Positions 34,453-44,666 are shown, counted from the first letter of the stretch. The stretch is 64,000 bases of DNA from Perlabentimonas sp041656735 (GCA_041656735.1 JBBACY010000009.1:24620-88619), one strand, 5' to 3'. Notes: generated by a model from the sequence alone, not told the origin. A program made the numbers and translations.

Positions 34453-35445
34453 CTAAAACTCACCAAGCATCATTGCTTCTATCTGAGCAGCTATGTCATC
34501 TTTGTTCATTTTCAGCTTGAGATAAGAGTGATTGGAACTGATTCTTTCAACCCAAATATTTCCGCCAGTTTCATCGAGCAAACAAATGCCATTCTCAATT
34601 CTATCCCAAAAAACTCCTATCCCTTTTCTTACAGCATAAAGAACTGCGGTTTGGTCGAAAGTTGAGCTGTTCAATATTTTTCCTCTGTAGAATTCTTTTA
34701 CCCACGGTGCATTTTCGCTAAAATGCTTATAACCAACGTAAAGCGGAGTTTTATGATTTATATTATTAAAAACCTCGCCCGTTTTTATGGCCGAACCTAG
34801 TTCAAACCCAATAAAAGTAATAGGGGTGCTAATATTTTGAATAACATACCGGGTAACCCCAGGCATACCGCCATCAAAATTCCACTCATTTTCTCCTCCG
34901 GGAAATTGACCGCCCATTACTACAAACTCTTTTATTTTTTTGTTAATAAGTTCTTTACCGCTTAAGTCCGAAATCGTGTCGCCTTGAGATTTAATTAAAT
35001 TTTCGACGTTTTTAAGAGGTCCAATGGTGATAAGGGTTATGCTTTTATCAGGGCTTTTACTAAGTATCTCTCGGTAAAGTACTGTGGCATTGGCAACACT
35101 TGCATAATCGAGTTTATGGTAAAAGTTATCGGCAATTAGCTTAGTATAGTTCCAACTTTCATAGTAGGTATCGTCACTTCGAGCACCAATTGGTATATTT
35201 GGGTGATTGTAAAAATGGTTTATTGCGTCAATGGCCGAAACGGCATATTTTTCAGTAGACCAGCACATAATTGCCAACAATTCACACTCGCCCCTGTCAA
35301 CAAAGTGATGCAGCATAGCCAATGCTCCCAAGTCGTCTGCATCGCCACCAATATCTGTATCGACAATGATTTTGACTTGAGAAAACACATTAACTGAAAA
35401 TAGAAAAGTTAAGTTACAGAGTAATAAAAGTTTTAGTTTTCTCAT
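34453..35445 (-). CDS. Exported nucleoside hydrolase family protein
   Basis: Inosine-uridine-preferring nucleoside hydrolase family (330 residues), with an N-terminal signal peptide ending near VFSQ. The calcium/ribose site is IIVDTDIGGDADDLGALAMLHHF: the family's DTDPGxDDA appears here as DTDIGGDADD, keeping the acidic residues. The later ITLITIGPLKNV and FVVMGGQFPG motifs are also standard. The exported location suggests scavenging of nucleosides or another ribosyl compound in the periplasm. It lies 104 bases after cysN on the same strand. Confidence 0.85.
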   Translation of the reverse strand: MRKLKLLLLCNLTFLFSVNVFSQVKIIVDTDIGGDADDLGALAMLHHFVDRGECELLAIMCWSTEKYAVSAIDAINHFYNHPNIPIGARSDDTYYESWNYTKLIADNFYHKLDYASVANATVLYREILSKSPDKSITLITIGPLKNVENLIKSQGDTISDLSGKELINKKIKEFVVMGGQFPGGENEWNFDGGMPGVTRYVIQNISTPITFIGFELGSAIKTGEVFNNINHKTPLYVGYKHFSENAPWVKEFYRGKILNSSTFDQTAVLYAVRKGIGVFWDRIENGICLLDETGGNIWVERISSNHSYLKLKMNKDDIAAQIEAMMLGEF

Positions 35446-35549
35446 TTACAGTAGAGTATGTGTTATTAAATGAAAACAACTTGTTATTGATTTCCCCATT
35501 CTACAAGAAATAACGCAAGCACTCAAAAACAAAAAAAAACTGTCAGAAA

Positions 35550-36851
35550 TTACAAAACCATACCAGCCCCAACGGTAATATTGGTTGCCTCGTCGATAAT
35601 AATAAGGCTTCCCGTTACCCTGTTCTGCCGGTACGAGTCGAAAAACAGTGGTTTTGTGGTACGAATATTTATGCAAGCAATATCGTTTAGCCCAATGGTT
35701 TTGTCGTCGTAAACTTTTTCGAGCGTATTAATATCAATTTTATATTTAACCTCCTTCACCATACATCTAACATCGTTCGATGTGTGCTTTAATGCGTATT
35801 TTGCCGATGGGTTAAGCGGTTTATCGCTAAGCCAGCAAACCATCAAATCGATATCCTGACCAACGCTAACGCCATTTTCAGCAGGCACTAGCATACACCC
35901 GCGACTAACATCTAAATCGTCGGTAAGGGTAACGGTAACCGATTGTGGCACGCTAGCGGTTTCGAGTTTCTCTTCATGAAAAACGATAGATTCAATATTT
36001 GAAGTAAAACCCGAGGGCAGAACCTTAACCTTATCGCCTACCCTAAATGTTCCGCTGGCCATACGCCCTGCATACCCTCTAAAGTCGGGAAATTCGGCTA
36101 ATTGCGGACGAATAACATACTGAATAGGTAAACGGGCATCAACCTGATTTTGGTCGTTGCTTATGTACAAATTTTCGAGTAAAAACATTAGGGTTGGCCC
36201 ATCATACCAAGGCATATTTTGTGAACGCTTAACCACATTATCGCCCAACAATGCCGATATGGGTAAAAATCGAACATCTTTAAGGTCTAGGTTAGACGAG
36301 AACTCAAGGAAACGTTTCTGAATTCGAGTAAAAACCTCCTCGCTAAAATCGACCAAATCCATCTTATTAACACAAACAATAACATGCGGAATACAAAGCA
36401 ACGAGGCTATGTAGGCATGGCGAATGGTTTGCTCAATTACCCCATGCCTAGCATCGATAAGTATTACTGCGGCATTGGCTGTTGACGCTCCCGTAACCAT
36501 ATTGCGGGTATACTGTATGTGCCCAGGCGTATCGGCAATAATAAATTTACGCTTTGGTGTATGAAAATAGCGATAGGCCACATCAATGGTAATACCCTGC
36601 TCGCGCTCGGCTCTAAGGCCATCGGTTAAAAGTGCCAGGTTTACGTAATCCTCGCCTTTTTTTAAGCTTGCCCGCTCAACCTCTTCCATTTGATCCTGAA
36701 AGATTGCTTTTGAGTCGTATAGTAAGCGGCCAATAAGTGTACTTTTACCATCGTCTACGCTACCTGCGGTTGTAAACCTAAGTAGCTCCATATCAAGATA
36801 TGCTGAATCGTTACCTGTTGTATCCATAAGTGAAAAATTATTTTCTTTCAA
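35550..36851 (-). CDS. cysN: Sulfate adenylyltransferase subunit 1 (GTPase)
   Basis: GTPase subunit that drives ATP sulfurylase. The 433-residue chain is EF-Tu-like: P-loop GSVDDGKSTLIGRLL at about 31-46, IADTPGH, and NKMD, followed by beta-barrel domains (IQYVIRPQLAEFPDFRGYAGR, CMLVPAENG). No C-terminal APS kinase fusion; kinase activity is supplied by the separate cysC. Second after cysD with an 11-base gap, in the order cysC-cysD-cysN. No APS or PAPS reductase gene is in the window. Confidence 0.96.
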   Translation of the reverse strand: MKENNFSLMDTTGNDSAYLDMELLRFTTAGSVDDGKSTLIGRLLYDSKAIFQDQMEEVERASLKKGEDYVNLALLTDGLRAEREQGITIDVAYRYFHTPKRKFIIADTPGHIQYTRNMVTGASTANAAVILIDARHGVIEQTIRHAYIASLLCIPHVIVCVNKMDLVDFSEEVFTRIQKRFLEFSSNLDLKDVRFLPISALLGDNVVKRSQNMPWYDGPTLMFLLENLYISNDQNQVDARLPIQYVIRPQLAEFPDFRGYAGRMASGTFRVGDKVKVLPSGFTSNIESIVFHEEKLETASVPQSVTVTLTDDLDVSRGCMLVPAENGVSVGQDIDLMVCWLSDKPLNPSAKYALKHTSNDVRCMVKEVKYKIDINTLEKVYDDKTIGLNDIACINIRTTKPLFFDSYRQNRVTGSLIIIDEATNITVGAGMVL

Positions 36852-36862
36852 AAAAATATTGT

Positions 36863-37768
36863 TTAGAAATACCCCTCAATCTTTCGGTCTTCCATTGCTG
36901 CCTCGCTGCGCTTATCATCGGAGCGGGTACCACGCTCGGTGGTTCTAACAGCGGCTACCTCTCTAATAATATCGGTTAGGCTGTGCGCGGCTGACTCAAC
37001 AGCACCCGTACATGTGGCATCGCCAATGGTTCGAAAGCGCACTACCTTACTCTCAACTTTTTCGGTATCCCTAATCTTCATAAAAGGAGTTTTAGCATAC
37101 AGCACCCCATCGCGCAAAAATACCTCACGCTGGTGTGAAAAATAGAGGTTAGGTATGCTAATATTCTCAAGCAGAATGTATTGCCAAATATCCATTTCGG
37201 TCCAGTTGCTAATGGGGAAAACCCTAAAATGCTCGCCCATACTTTTTCGTCCGTTAAAAATATTCCACAGTTCGGGACGCTGGTTTTTGGGATCCCATTG
37301 TCCAAACTCATCTCGATGTGAAAAGAAACGCTCTTTAGCCCTAGCCTTCTCCTCATCGCGCCTACCACCCCCCATAGCACAGTCGAACTTATGCTTTTCA
37401 ATGGCATCTAAAAGGGTGACTGTTTGTATACGGTTGCGACTGGCATTAAAACCTTGCTCCTCAACAGCCATACCGCTATCAATTGACTCCTGAACCGAGG
37501 CCACAATAACGGGTACACCCGATTCGGTTGAGAGCTGATCTCGAAACTCGATGGTTTCGGGGAAGTTATGACCTGTATCAATATGCATTAAAGGGAACGG
37601 TACCCTTGCAGGGTAAAAAGCCTTACGGGCCAGATGAAACATTACAATTGAATCCTTTCCGCCACTAAAAAGCATTACAGGATTCTCAAACTGAGCCGTT
37701 ACCTCACGAAGAACAAACATTGACTCGGACTCTAACTCACGTAAATGATTGATTGTAAACTGTTTCAT
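36863..37768 (-). CDS. cysD: Sulfate adenylyltransferase subunit 2
   Basis: ATP sulfurylase catalytic subunit that forms adenosine-5'-phosphosulfate from sulfate and ATP together with CysN. The PP-loop is SGGKDS at residues 35-40; HIDTGHNFPETIEFRD, GGGRRDEEKARAKERFFS and LWNIFNGRKSMGEHFRVFPISNWTE-type segments are all family marks. Length 301 is normal. Lies between cysC (52 bases upstream) and cysN. Confidence 0.97.
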   Translation of the reverse strand: MKQFTINHLRELESESMFVLREVTAQFENPVMLFSGGKDSIVMFHLARKAFYPARVPFPLMHIDTGHNFPETIEFRDQLSTESGVPVIVASVQESIDSGMAVEEQGFNASRNRIQTVTLLDAIEKHKFDCAMGGGRRDEEKARAKERFFSHRDEFGQWDPKNQRPELWNIFNGRKSMGEHFRVFPISNWTEMDIWQYILLENISIPNLYFSHQREVFLRDGVLYAKTPFMKIRDTEKVESKVVRFRTIGDATCTGAVESAAHSLTDIIREVAAVRTTERGTRSDDKRSEAAMEDRKIEGYF

Positions 37769-37820
37769 AATAATACTATATATAACTAATGATTATTTAC
37801 TCTAGGATTAAACAACAAAA

Positions 37821-38348
37821 TTATAAAAAACGTTTAAGTGTTGACTCAAAAAGAAGGTCAACCATTTGATCTACGGTTTGCTCAGACGCGTCAATTCTGA
37901 TGCTGGGGTTCAATGGGTCTTCGAAAGGTGACGAAACGCCAGTAAAATCTTCTAAAATCCCAGTTTTGGCTTTATGATACAACCCCTTACTATCACGCTG
38001 CATACAAACCGAAAGAGGAGTACAGATATGTACCTCCAAAAAATTATCCGACCCAATAATGCTTTTAGCCTGCTCACGAATTGCTATGGTTGGCGAAACA
38101 AAAGAACAGATGGCCATTACTTTAGAATTTACCACAATGCGAGCCATTTGGGCTGCCCTTCGAACATTTTCGGATCGATCGGCAAGCGAAAAACCTAAAT
38201 CGGAACTTATGGATTTACGAAACTCATCGCCATCAATGGTAACAGCGGGAATTCCTTTTAGTGCCAGGTAATTATACAGAGCATTGGCCAAGGTGGTTTT
38301 ACCCGATGAAGGCAAGCCTGTTAGCCAAACTACTTTTGAAATGGTCAT
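37821..38348 (-). CDS. cysC: Adenylylsulfate kinase
   Basis: Phosphorylates APS to PAPS. P-loop GLPSSGKT at residues 11-18, DGDEFRK for APS binding, the segment RSENVRRAAQMARI, and SFVSPTIAIREQAK around the conserved serine. The C-terminal region has DPLNPSIRIDAS in place of the common YE-P motif. 175 residues. First of cysC-cysD-cysN on the minus strand, with a -7 box 24 bases upstream. The PAPS formed may serve reduction or sulfation; the window does not decide. Confidence 0.94.
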   Translation of the reverse strand: MTISKVVWLTGLPSSGKTTLANALYNYLALKGIPAVTIDGDEFRKSISSDLGFSLADRSENVRRAAQMARIVVNSKVMAICSFVSPTIAIREQAKSIIGSDNFLEVHICTPLSVCMQRDSKGLYHKAKTGILEDFTGVSSPFEDPLNPSIRIDASEQTVDQMVDLLFESTLKRFL

Positions 38349-38371
38349 CCAATTTTTGTTTTAACAACATA

Positions 38372-38379
38372 CAAATATA
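38372..38379 (-). promoter_or_regulatory. Candidate -7 box (TATATTTG) of the cysCDN operon
   Basis: Minus-strand TATATTTG, 23 bases before the cysC ATG. A weak TTTTC-type -33 element lies about 18-20 bases upstream. Confidence 0.45.
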
Positions 38380-38419
38380 GCATTATTAATGCTTGCTGAA
38401 AATTTTGCCAAGCACAAAA

Positions 38420-38446
38420 AAAGCGGGAGTGTGGTACTCCCGCTTT
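38420..38446 (-). terminator. Terminator of the M16 peptidase gene
   Basis: An 11 bp stem AAAGCGGGAGT/ACTCCCGCTTT with a five-base loop, followed on the minus strand by TTTTTTGTGC. Confidence 0.85.
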
Positions 38447-38470
38447 GTTCTAAAAACAGTGTAAGTAGAA

Positions 38471-41371
38471 TTAATACTTAAAAATGTTATCGCGATTAAC
38501 CTTTTCAACTGGGCCAAACTTCTTGCTTAGCTCGTTAAAATTAAACACCTTTTCGTTACCAAGAATAACGTATGTTTTAGGCTGATTCTTAATATACTTC
38601 TCGTTAAAAGCAATCACATCGTCAATGGTCATAGCTGGAGTAGTTTCCCAGTACATTTTTCGGATATCGCCTGTATACCCCATCCTATCAGCATTCAAAT
38701 AGCTAAAAATAACGCTCAGTTTTGTAATACGCTCATTACGAATACCGTTCAGGATTGACTCTTTAGCCAAACCGAATGCCTTATCGGAAACAGGCATATT
38801 ATTGTACAAATCGTCGAAAGCGGTAAAAGCATCAACAGCCTTATCATTTTGGGTACCAATAAAACCAATATTCATAAAAGGCTCATCGGGCTTGTTAGGT
38901 GTACGATAATATGAGTATGCTGTGTATGCCAAACCTCTTTTTTCCCTTAGTTCCTGAAAAACAATTGCGCTCATTCCTGAGCCAAAATAGTTGTTAAACA
39001 AGTTAATCTTGGGAAGCAGGTCGTAATCGTAATCAACGCCACGACTTAAAAGCTGTAAATTCGATTGGTTTGCATCGTAGTGTGAAAATACTACCCTATT
39101 TTCAGAAGTTTCTAACTTCTTAAAATCGTAAGCGGTAGGAACTTCGACAAACTCTGCGGGTACGCTATGAATGCTCTCAATAAGTAACTTAAGACCCTGA
39201 ACAGATGATGGTCCGTAGTAAAGTATTTTGTGAGGATAAGTCGATAAACTTTTAATCTTACTTATTAACGTTTCCGATTTAATATCTTTCAACTCGTTGT
39301 TTGTTGGCATACTATTAAATGGCGATTTGGGGCCATAGGTTGCGTAGTCAACCAATCCAGAGAATATTGCACGCTGATTCTGCATTGAGTTAATGCGCGA
39401 GCGAAGCTCGTTTTGAATGTAGCTGGCAAGTGCCTCTTCGTTAGGCTGGCAATCGGTCATTAACGATTCGAGTAGCCTAATAGCAGCCTCCTGGTTATCG
39501 CTTAATCCGCTAACATAAACATACGTTTCGTTGCCTGATGAGAATACGTTAAACGAACAGGCTAGCTTGTAAAACTCTTGCTTAATTTGCTCAGCAGTAA
39601 ACTCAGAGGTACCAAGGTATTTAAGGTATCCCGAAGCAAGGTTAAGCCAGTTATCGTTTTCGGTTCCAAATGGGTAGTAGTAGTAAAGCGAAAACGTTTT
39701 ATTCTCAACATTCTCCTTATGAAGAATTTCGAGATTAGTTGTGGTTGTTAGCTTATTCAAATCCTTCTCAAAATCGAGGAATGCAGGCTCAATTTCAGCA
39801 ACCTTACGCTCTTTAAATGATTTTAGATATTCCGATTCCACATCGCGGTTAATGTGTATTGGTGTAATTGAAGGCTTCTCAACAAGTTCGGCTTCGGGAG
39901 TTCCCTGACGCTTGTAAACTACAGCATAGTTTGTGTTTAAATGCTCATTGGCAAAGGCAATTAATTCATCCTTTGTAATTTTTCCAAGCTCATCAATATA
40001 TGAAACAACGTCTTTCCAATCAATTTCATTAATAAAACTGCTCGACATAGTCCAAGCCCTACCCGAATTGCTTTCAAGCCTACGCATTTCGTTCAATTTC
40101 AGGTTATTGATTGTGGCATCAATCATCCAGTCGGGGAAATTTCCTTTTTTCAAAAGGTCCACCTGCTCCAACAAAATATCCTTAACCTCCTCAAGCGTTT
40201 GTCCGCCCTTGTTCATTCCGTAAAGGTTAAGCATAGAATAATCGGATAGTTTAGACACGTAAGCACCAGAACTTAGCGTTTTTTGCTGAAGGTTTACGTT
40301 AAGGTCGATAAGTCCGGTTGACCTATTGGAAAGCATCATGCCCACCATATCGGCCATCATAGCCTCGCGACTAGCTGCGCCAGGAAAACGGAAACCTACA
40401 CTAACGCGTTCTGCTTCAAGCCCAATAACCTCAGCAACAAGAGGTTCTTCGATTGGTTTCTCGGGTTCGAAAGTAAATTCTGGAACCTCTTTTCTCTCCA
40501 ATTTACCAAAGTGCGCATCAACTATCTTAATAGCCTCATCGGGGTTAAAATCGCCCGAAAGGATAACAGCCATATTGTTAGGCACATAGTAAGTATCGAA
40601 AAAGTTCTTTATATTTATAATTGAAGGGTTTTTAAGATGTTCAGCCTCTCCCAAAGTAGTTTGCTGACCGTATGGGTGGTTGGCATAAAGCAGGGCATAA
40701 AGTGCCTCACTTGCTTTGCGACCGTCGTTTGTAAGCGACATATTCTTCTCCTCGTAAACAGTTTCTAGCTCGGTGTGGAAAAGCCTAATGGTTGCATCGG
40801 CAAAACGCTCGGACTGGATAATGGCCCAATTCTCAAGCTGATTGCTTGGCACATCCTCCATGTATACCGTAAAGTCGTTTGATGTTCCGGCGTTCGTTCC
40901 TTGAGAACCAATTGCGCTCATTAGCTTATCGTACTCATTAGGGATGGCAACTTTTGACGCTTCGTATGAAACGCTATCGATTACTTTGTAAATCTCGGCA
41001 CGTTTGGTTGGGTCGGTCTCATTACGATACTCCTCAAAAAGCGACTCAATCCTATCGAGCATTGGTTTCTCCTTTTCCCAATCGAGAGTACCAAAAGTGG
41101 ATGTTCCTTTAAACATAAGGTGCTCAAAGTAGTGAGCAAGCCCAGTAGTTTCGGAGGGGTCGTTCTTACTACCCACTTTTACAGCAACATACGCCTGTAC
41201 ACGTGGCTCGTCCTTGTAAACGCTCATGTAAACTTTAAGCCCGTTATCGAGAGTATAAATTCTCGTATTCATAGGGTCATTGGGAACGGTTTTGTAACTA
41301 TACTTCTCGCATGACGACATTATGCCGGCAAGCAAAGGAAGCATTAGCAACATTAAAATCAGTCTTTTCAT
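38471..41371 (-). CDS. M16-family zinc metallopeptidase lipoprotein, 966 aa
   Basis: Large inverzincin peptidase with four M16-type domains in one chain, anchored as a lipoprotein (lipobox MSSC, Cys21). The inverted zinc motif is HYFEH at 80-84 (H80, catalytic E83, H84), with the third ligand expected in the ELETVYEEKNM region. The C-terminal half repeats the fold without a zinc motif (for example FQELREKRGLAYTAYSYYRT, the substrate-binding R/Y region). It probably degrades peptides in the periplasm. Monocistronic, with a strong terminator downstream and 297 bp of empty AT-rich sequence upstream. Confidence 0.95.
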   Translation of the reverse strand: MKRLILMLLMLPLLAGIMSSCEKYSYKTVPNDPMNTRIYTLDNGLKVYMSVYKDEPRVQAYVAVKVGSKNDPSETTGLAHYFEHLMFKGTSTFGTLDWEKEKPMLDRIESLFEEYRNETDPTKRAEIYKVIDSVSYEASKVAIPNEYDKLMSAIGSQGTNAGTSNDFTVYMEDVPSNQLENWAIIQSERFADATIRLFHTELETVYEEKNMSLTNDGRKASEALYALLYANHPYGQQTTLGEAEHLKNPSIINIKNFFDTYYVPNNMAVILSGDFNPDEAIKIVDAHFGKLERKEVPEFTFEPEKPIEEPLVAEVIGLEAERVSVGFRFPGAASREAMMADMVGMMLSNRSTGLIDLNVNLQQKTLSSGAYVSKLSDYSMLNLYGMNKGGQTLEEVKDILLEQVDLLKKGNFPDWMIDATINNLKLNEMRRLESNSGRAWTMSSSFINEIDWKDVVSYIDELGKITKDELIAFANEHLNTNYAVVYKRQGTPEAELVEKPSITPIHINRDVESEYLKSFKERKVAEIEPAFLDFEKDLNKLTTTTNLEILHKENVENKTFSLYYYYPFGTENDNWLNLASGYLKYLGTSEFTAEQIKQEFYKLACSFNVFSSGNETYVYVSGLSDNQEAAIRLLESLMTDCQPNEEALASYIQNELRSRINSMQNQRAIFSGLVDYATYGPKSPFNSMPTNNELKDIKSETLISKIKSLSTYPHKILYYGPSSVQGLKLLIESIHSVPAEFVEVPTAYDFKKLETSENRVVFSHYDANQSNLQLLSRGVDYDYDLLPKINLFNNYFGSGMSAIVFQELREKRGLAYTAYSYYRTPNKPDEPFMNIGFIGTQNDKAVDAFTAFDDLYNNMPVSDKAFGLAKESILNGIRNERITKLSVIFSYLNADRMGYTGDIRKMYWETTPAMTIDDVIAFNEKYIKNQPKTYVILGNEKVFNFNELSKKFGPVEKVNRDNIFKY

Positions 41372-41668
41372 TTCAGATTGGTTTAGGTTAAAAATTAAGT
41401 TGTTTAAAAATGGATTAAAAAATATTGTAACTATCTAGAGTACCTGTTTTAGCTTAAAGTTAAATAACTGAGACAAAAAATTAAAAACAAGGTTAAAATA
41501 AAGGAAGTATTGTTGTACTATTTTACCCTATAGCGAAGTAAAAGTAGGAAAAAACTGGAAGCGAAGCAAATAATTCCCGTAATGCCTTTTTGAAATCGTA
41601 GTGTGGCTGCAAAATTAGCAGGAAAGGCGGATTAGCATATACAACTACAATGGTAAAGTAAGACCCAT

Positions 41669-42787
41669 TTAGCTCGTTTTTCTATACCATTTTACCGCAA
41701 AAAAGGTGAATGAAGTTGCTATAGCAGCGAGAGCATATAAATCGGAGCTAATATTATGAAAGGAGGATCCCTTTAGCATCACCATTCTATTTATCCTGAT
41801 TAAGTAAACCATTGGGTTAACCAGATTTATTTTCTGTGCCCATTGGGGCATACTTTCAAGTGGGGTAAAAATTCCGCTCATCAGTATAAATACTACCATA
41901 AAGAAAAAGGCTACAAACATAAACTGTTGCTGGGTTGATGAGTAGGTTGAAATGAATAGTGCCAATCCGAGCACAGCTATAAGAAAAATAGCCGAGCAGA
42001 AGAATAGAAGACCAATACTCCCTTGAAACGGAACACCAAAAACTATCCGGCCAATTAGCAAACCAAGGGCTAGGTCGAAAAGGCTGATAATAAGGAAGGG
42101 AAACATTTTTGCAATAATGAATTGATGCTTTTTTATTGGGGTAACATTTATCTGTTCAATAGTACCTGATTCCTTTTCTTTTACAAAATTTATACCTGCC
42201 AAAAGAAATCCGATAACCGTAACCAGAATTGCAAGAATACCAGGAAGCATAAAATAGCTGTAGTTGAGCATTTCGTTATACCAATGCCTGCTTGTAATGC
42301 TGATTTGCGGCTTACTAAAACTGACAAGCGGAACAGCGTGCTGGCTAGCAATATTCATATTAAAATTCTGAATTACCCCATTTAAGTATGCCAACGAGAG
42401 TTGTGCGGTTGTTGCATTAATAGCATTAATTGAAACCATAACTTTGCTAGGCTCCCCTACCCCAAGGTTTTCTCCAAAGTTTAACGGGATTTGCAAAACC
42501 ATATCACATCTATCTTCCTGAAGCAGGGCATTGGCTTCCTTCTCGGAGAATGTGGAATATTTAATTTTGAAAAATGTGGAAGCTTGGAGTTGGCTTACCA
42601 ACTTTCTGGAATCGGCAGACATATCCCTGTCGATAACACAAAGATTTACATTTTTTATCTCGAAGGTTACAGCAGGAACCAGTATGAGCAGTTGAATCAA
42701 TGGAACCGCAAAAATTGCTTTGGAGATAAACTTATCGCGAAAAATTTGGATAAACTCCTTTCTAATAAAATATAGTATTGTCCTCAT
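41669..42787 (-). CDS. ABC-2 type transporter permease (second)
   Basis: Inner-membrane permease of the YbhS/YhhJ type, 372 residues. One N-terminal helix (FISKAIFAVPLIQLLILVPAV), a large periplasmic loop (about 40-170), and five helices from about 175 to the end, including FVAFFFMVVFILMSGIFTPLESMPQWAQKINLVNPM, typical of ABC-2 permeases. It is the last gene of the seven-gene export operon starting at 48435 and pairs with the permease at 42816-43925. Confidence 0.93.
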   Translation of the reverse strand: MRTILYFIRKEFIQIFRDKFISKAIFAVPLIQLLILVPAVTFEIKNVNLCVIDRDMSADSRKLVSQLQASTFFKIKYSTFSEKEANALLQEDRCDMVLQIPLNFGENLGVGEPSKVMVSINAINATTAQLSLAYLNGVIQNFNMNIASQHAVPLVSFSKPQISITSRHWYNEMLNYSYFMLPGILAILVTVIGFLLAGINFVKEKESGTIEQINVTPIKKHQFIIAKMFPFLIISLFDLALGLLIGRIVFGVPFQGSIGLLFFCSAIFLIAVLGLALFISTYSSTQQQFMFVAFFFMVVFILMSGIFTPLESMPQWAQKINLVNPMVYLIRINRMVMLKGSSFHNISSDLYALAAIATSFTFFAVKWYRKTS

Positions 42788-42815
42788 CCTCTATTTATTA
42801 CACTCATTTCTGGTT

Positions 42816-43925
42816 CTACTCTAACCTAATTTTAAACTTTTTTACACTCAATCCTATAAAGATGGCAGTCATTACGATTAGTATCAGCGTTTCTTTCCAG
42901 ATATATAAAAAGCCTGTGCCCTTAATCATAATGTTCTTAATAATTACTATAAAATACCTTGGAGGTAATATCAGTGTAACTATATTATAAATCTTGGGCA
43001 TATTCTCAATGGGAAATATAAACCCAGACAGAACTATAGTAGGAAGCAGCAAGCCAACTAATGAGATAAATATTGCCTGCTGCATAGTTTTTGAAACGGT
43101 AGAGATGAATAAACCCAACGATAAGCTCATTAGAATGTAGAGCATGCTTTCGGCAAGCAAAAGCAATAGGCTCCCTTTAACCGGAAGGTCAAACACTAAC
43201 CTCGAAAGCAAGAGTATGACTATTACGTTAACAAACGAGAGAATAAAGTAAGGCACTACCTTACCAACAATAATTTGTATTGGTTTTAGTGGCGAAACCA
43301 GTAGAACTTCCATTGTACCAAATTCCTTTTCGCGCGTTATGGTAATCGAGGTCATTAATGCGCAGATAAGAATTAAAATATACGCTATAACCCCAGGTAC
43401 AAACATAAAATGGCCCTTTAGCTCAGGGTTGTAAAACATGCTTACCTCCGACTGAACAAGAAACTTGTCTGTACTGCCATCGGGCACAAACTCTCTGTTA
43501 AAATCGTTTATAATGGCTGACGCGTAATTGGTGATGAAGGTTGCAGTATTGGGCTCCGACCCGTCTGCAACGATGCTTATGCTGGCCTTGCCATTGCTCG
43601 TTAAATCACGACCAAAATTCTCACCGAAGATTACAACCGCTTTGGCTTTGCCTGACTTCAAAACTTCATCAATATCGTTGTAACTATACAGGTTATCGGT
43701 TCTTCTAAAAAAGCCAGAAGAGCAAAATTTCTCTGAAATTTTTTGGGTAACCTCATCTTTTGATAAATCGAGAAAAGCAATATCTGCTTCTTTTATTTCG
43801 GTACTTACCACGAATCCAAAAATGAGTATCTGCGCCGTTGGAATACCAAACAGAATGATTAGCGTGCGGAAATCTCTGAAGATATGCAGAAACTCTTTTT
43901 TCACAAATCCTATAAATCGTTTCAT
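42816..43925 (-). CDS. ABC-2 type transporter permease (first)
   Basis: Inner-membrane permease, 369 residues, same layout as its neighbour: N-terminal helix, long periplasmic segment, five C-terminal helices with GFIFPIENMPKIYNIVTLILPPRYF. The two genes are about 30% alike by eye, so the pair is probably a heterodimeric channel served by the two ATPases encoded just upstream. Start codon lies three bases from the ATPase stop. Confidence 0.93.
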   Translation of the reverse strand: MKRFIGFVKKEFLHIFRDFRTLIILFGIPTAQILIFGFVVSTEIKEADIAFLDLSKDEVTQKISEKFCSSGFFRRTDNLYSYNDIDEVLKSGKAKAVVIFGENFGRDLTSNGKASISIVADGSEPNTATFITNYASAIINDFNREFVPDGSTDKFLVQSEVSMFYNPELKGHFMFVPGVIAYILILICALMTSITITREKEFGTMEVLLVSPLKPIQIIVGKVVPYFILSFVNVIVILLLSRLVFDLPVKGSLLLLLAESMLYILMSLSLGLFISTVSKTMQQAIFISLVGLLLPTIVLSGFIFPIENMPKIYNIVTLILPPRYFIVIIKNIMIKGTGFLYIWKETLILIVMTAIFIGLSVKKFKIRLE

Positions 43926-43928
43926 ACT

Positions 43929-44666
43929 TTAGTTCCTATTTGGTCGGGCAATTTTCACAAAAACCTCTTCAATGGATGATGCGCTATACTGGTTTTTTAG
44001 CTCAGTGGGCGTATCGAGTGCTACAATTTTACCATCGTTCATAATGGATACCCTGTCGCAATACTCGGCCTCATCCATATAGTGAGTGGTAACAAAAACG
44101 GTAATACCCTCTGATGCTGCTTCGTAAATTAGCTCCCAGAACTGTCGTCGGGCTATGGGGTCAACACCTCCTGTGGGTTCATCCAGAAAAACAATTTTGG
44201 GCTCATGCAGAATGGCCACAGAAAAGGCAAGTTTCTGCTTTAACCCTAGGGGTAAAGTAGAAATGAGCCTATTACCGTACTCCTCAAAATGAAGTCTTTT
44301 AAGAAGGTCGTTGGTGCGTTCCTTGATAACCTTTTTTCTTATCCCGTAAATTCCACCATAAAGCATAATGTTCTCACTAACAGTTAGGTCTTGGTACAAC
44401 GAAAACTTTTGGCACATATAGCCAATGCTCTTTTTAATTTTCTCTGGATATTTTTTAGCATCAAAACCTGCCACAGTAACCTCGCCCGAAGTTGGTTGTA
44501 ATAAACCCGACAGGATTCGTATTGCAGTGGTTTTTCCTGCTCCATTTGCGCCTAAGAAACCAAAAATCTCACCTTCGTACACATCAAAATTCAGATTATC
44601 ATTGGCCACAAAATGCCCAAATTTTTTAACCAGATTTTTGACTGAAATTACTTTCCTGCTTGTCAT
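43929..44666 (-). CDS. ABC transporter ATP-binding protein (second)
   Basis: ATPase subunit, 245 residues. Walker A GANGAGKTT, Q-loop MCQKFSLYQDLTV, Walker B with IVFLDEPTGGVDP, and H-loop FVTTHYMDEAEYCDRV. The signature motif reads ISTLPLGLKQKLAF, so the canonical LSGGQ is degenerate (LPLGLKQ), which is common in one of two nonequivalent sites. The other ATPase carries the intact signature. Part of the export operon. Confidence 0.94.
   Translation of the reverse strand: MTSRKVISVKNLVKKFGHFVANDNLNFDVYEGEIFGFLGANGAGKTTAIRILSGLLQPTSGEVTVAGFDAKKYPEKIKKSIGYMCQKFSLYQDLTVSENIMLYGGIYGIRKKVIKERTNDLLKRLHFEEYGNRLISTLPLGLKQKLAFSVAILHEPKIVFLDEPTGGVDPIARRQFWELIYEAASEGITVFVTTHYMDEAEYCDRVSIMNDGKIVALDTPTELKNQYSASSIEEVFVKIARPNRN

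Noticed and set aside
41372..41668. Hidden gene or RNA between the M16 peptidase and the permease
   Set aside because: AT-rich sequence with only tiny frames and no strong hairpin.
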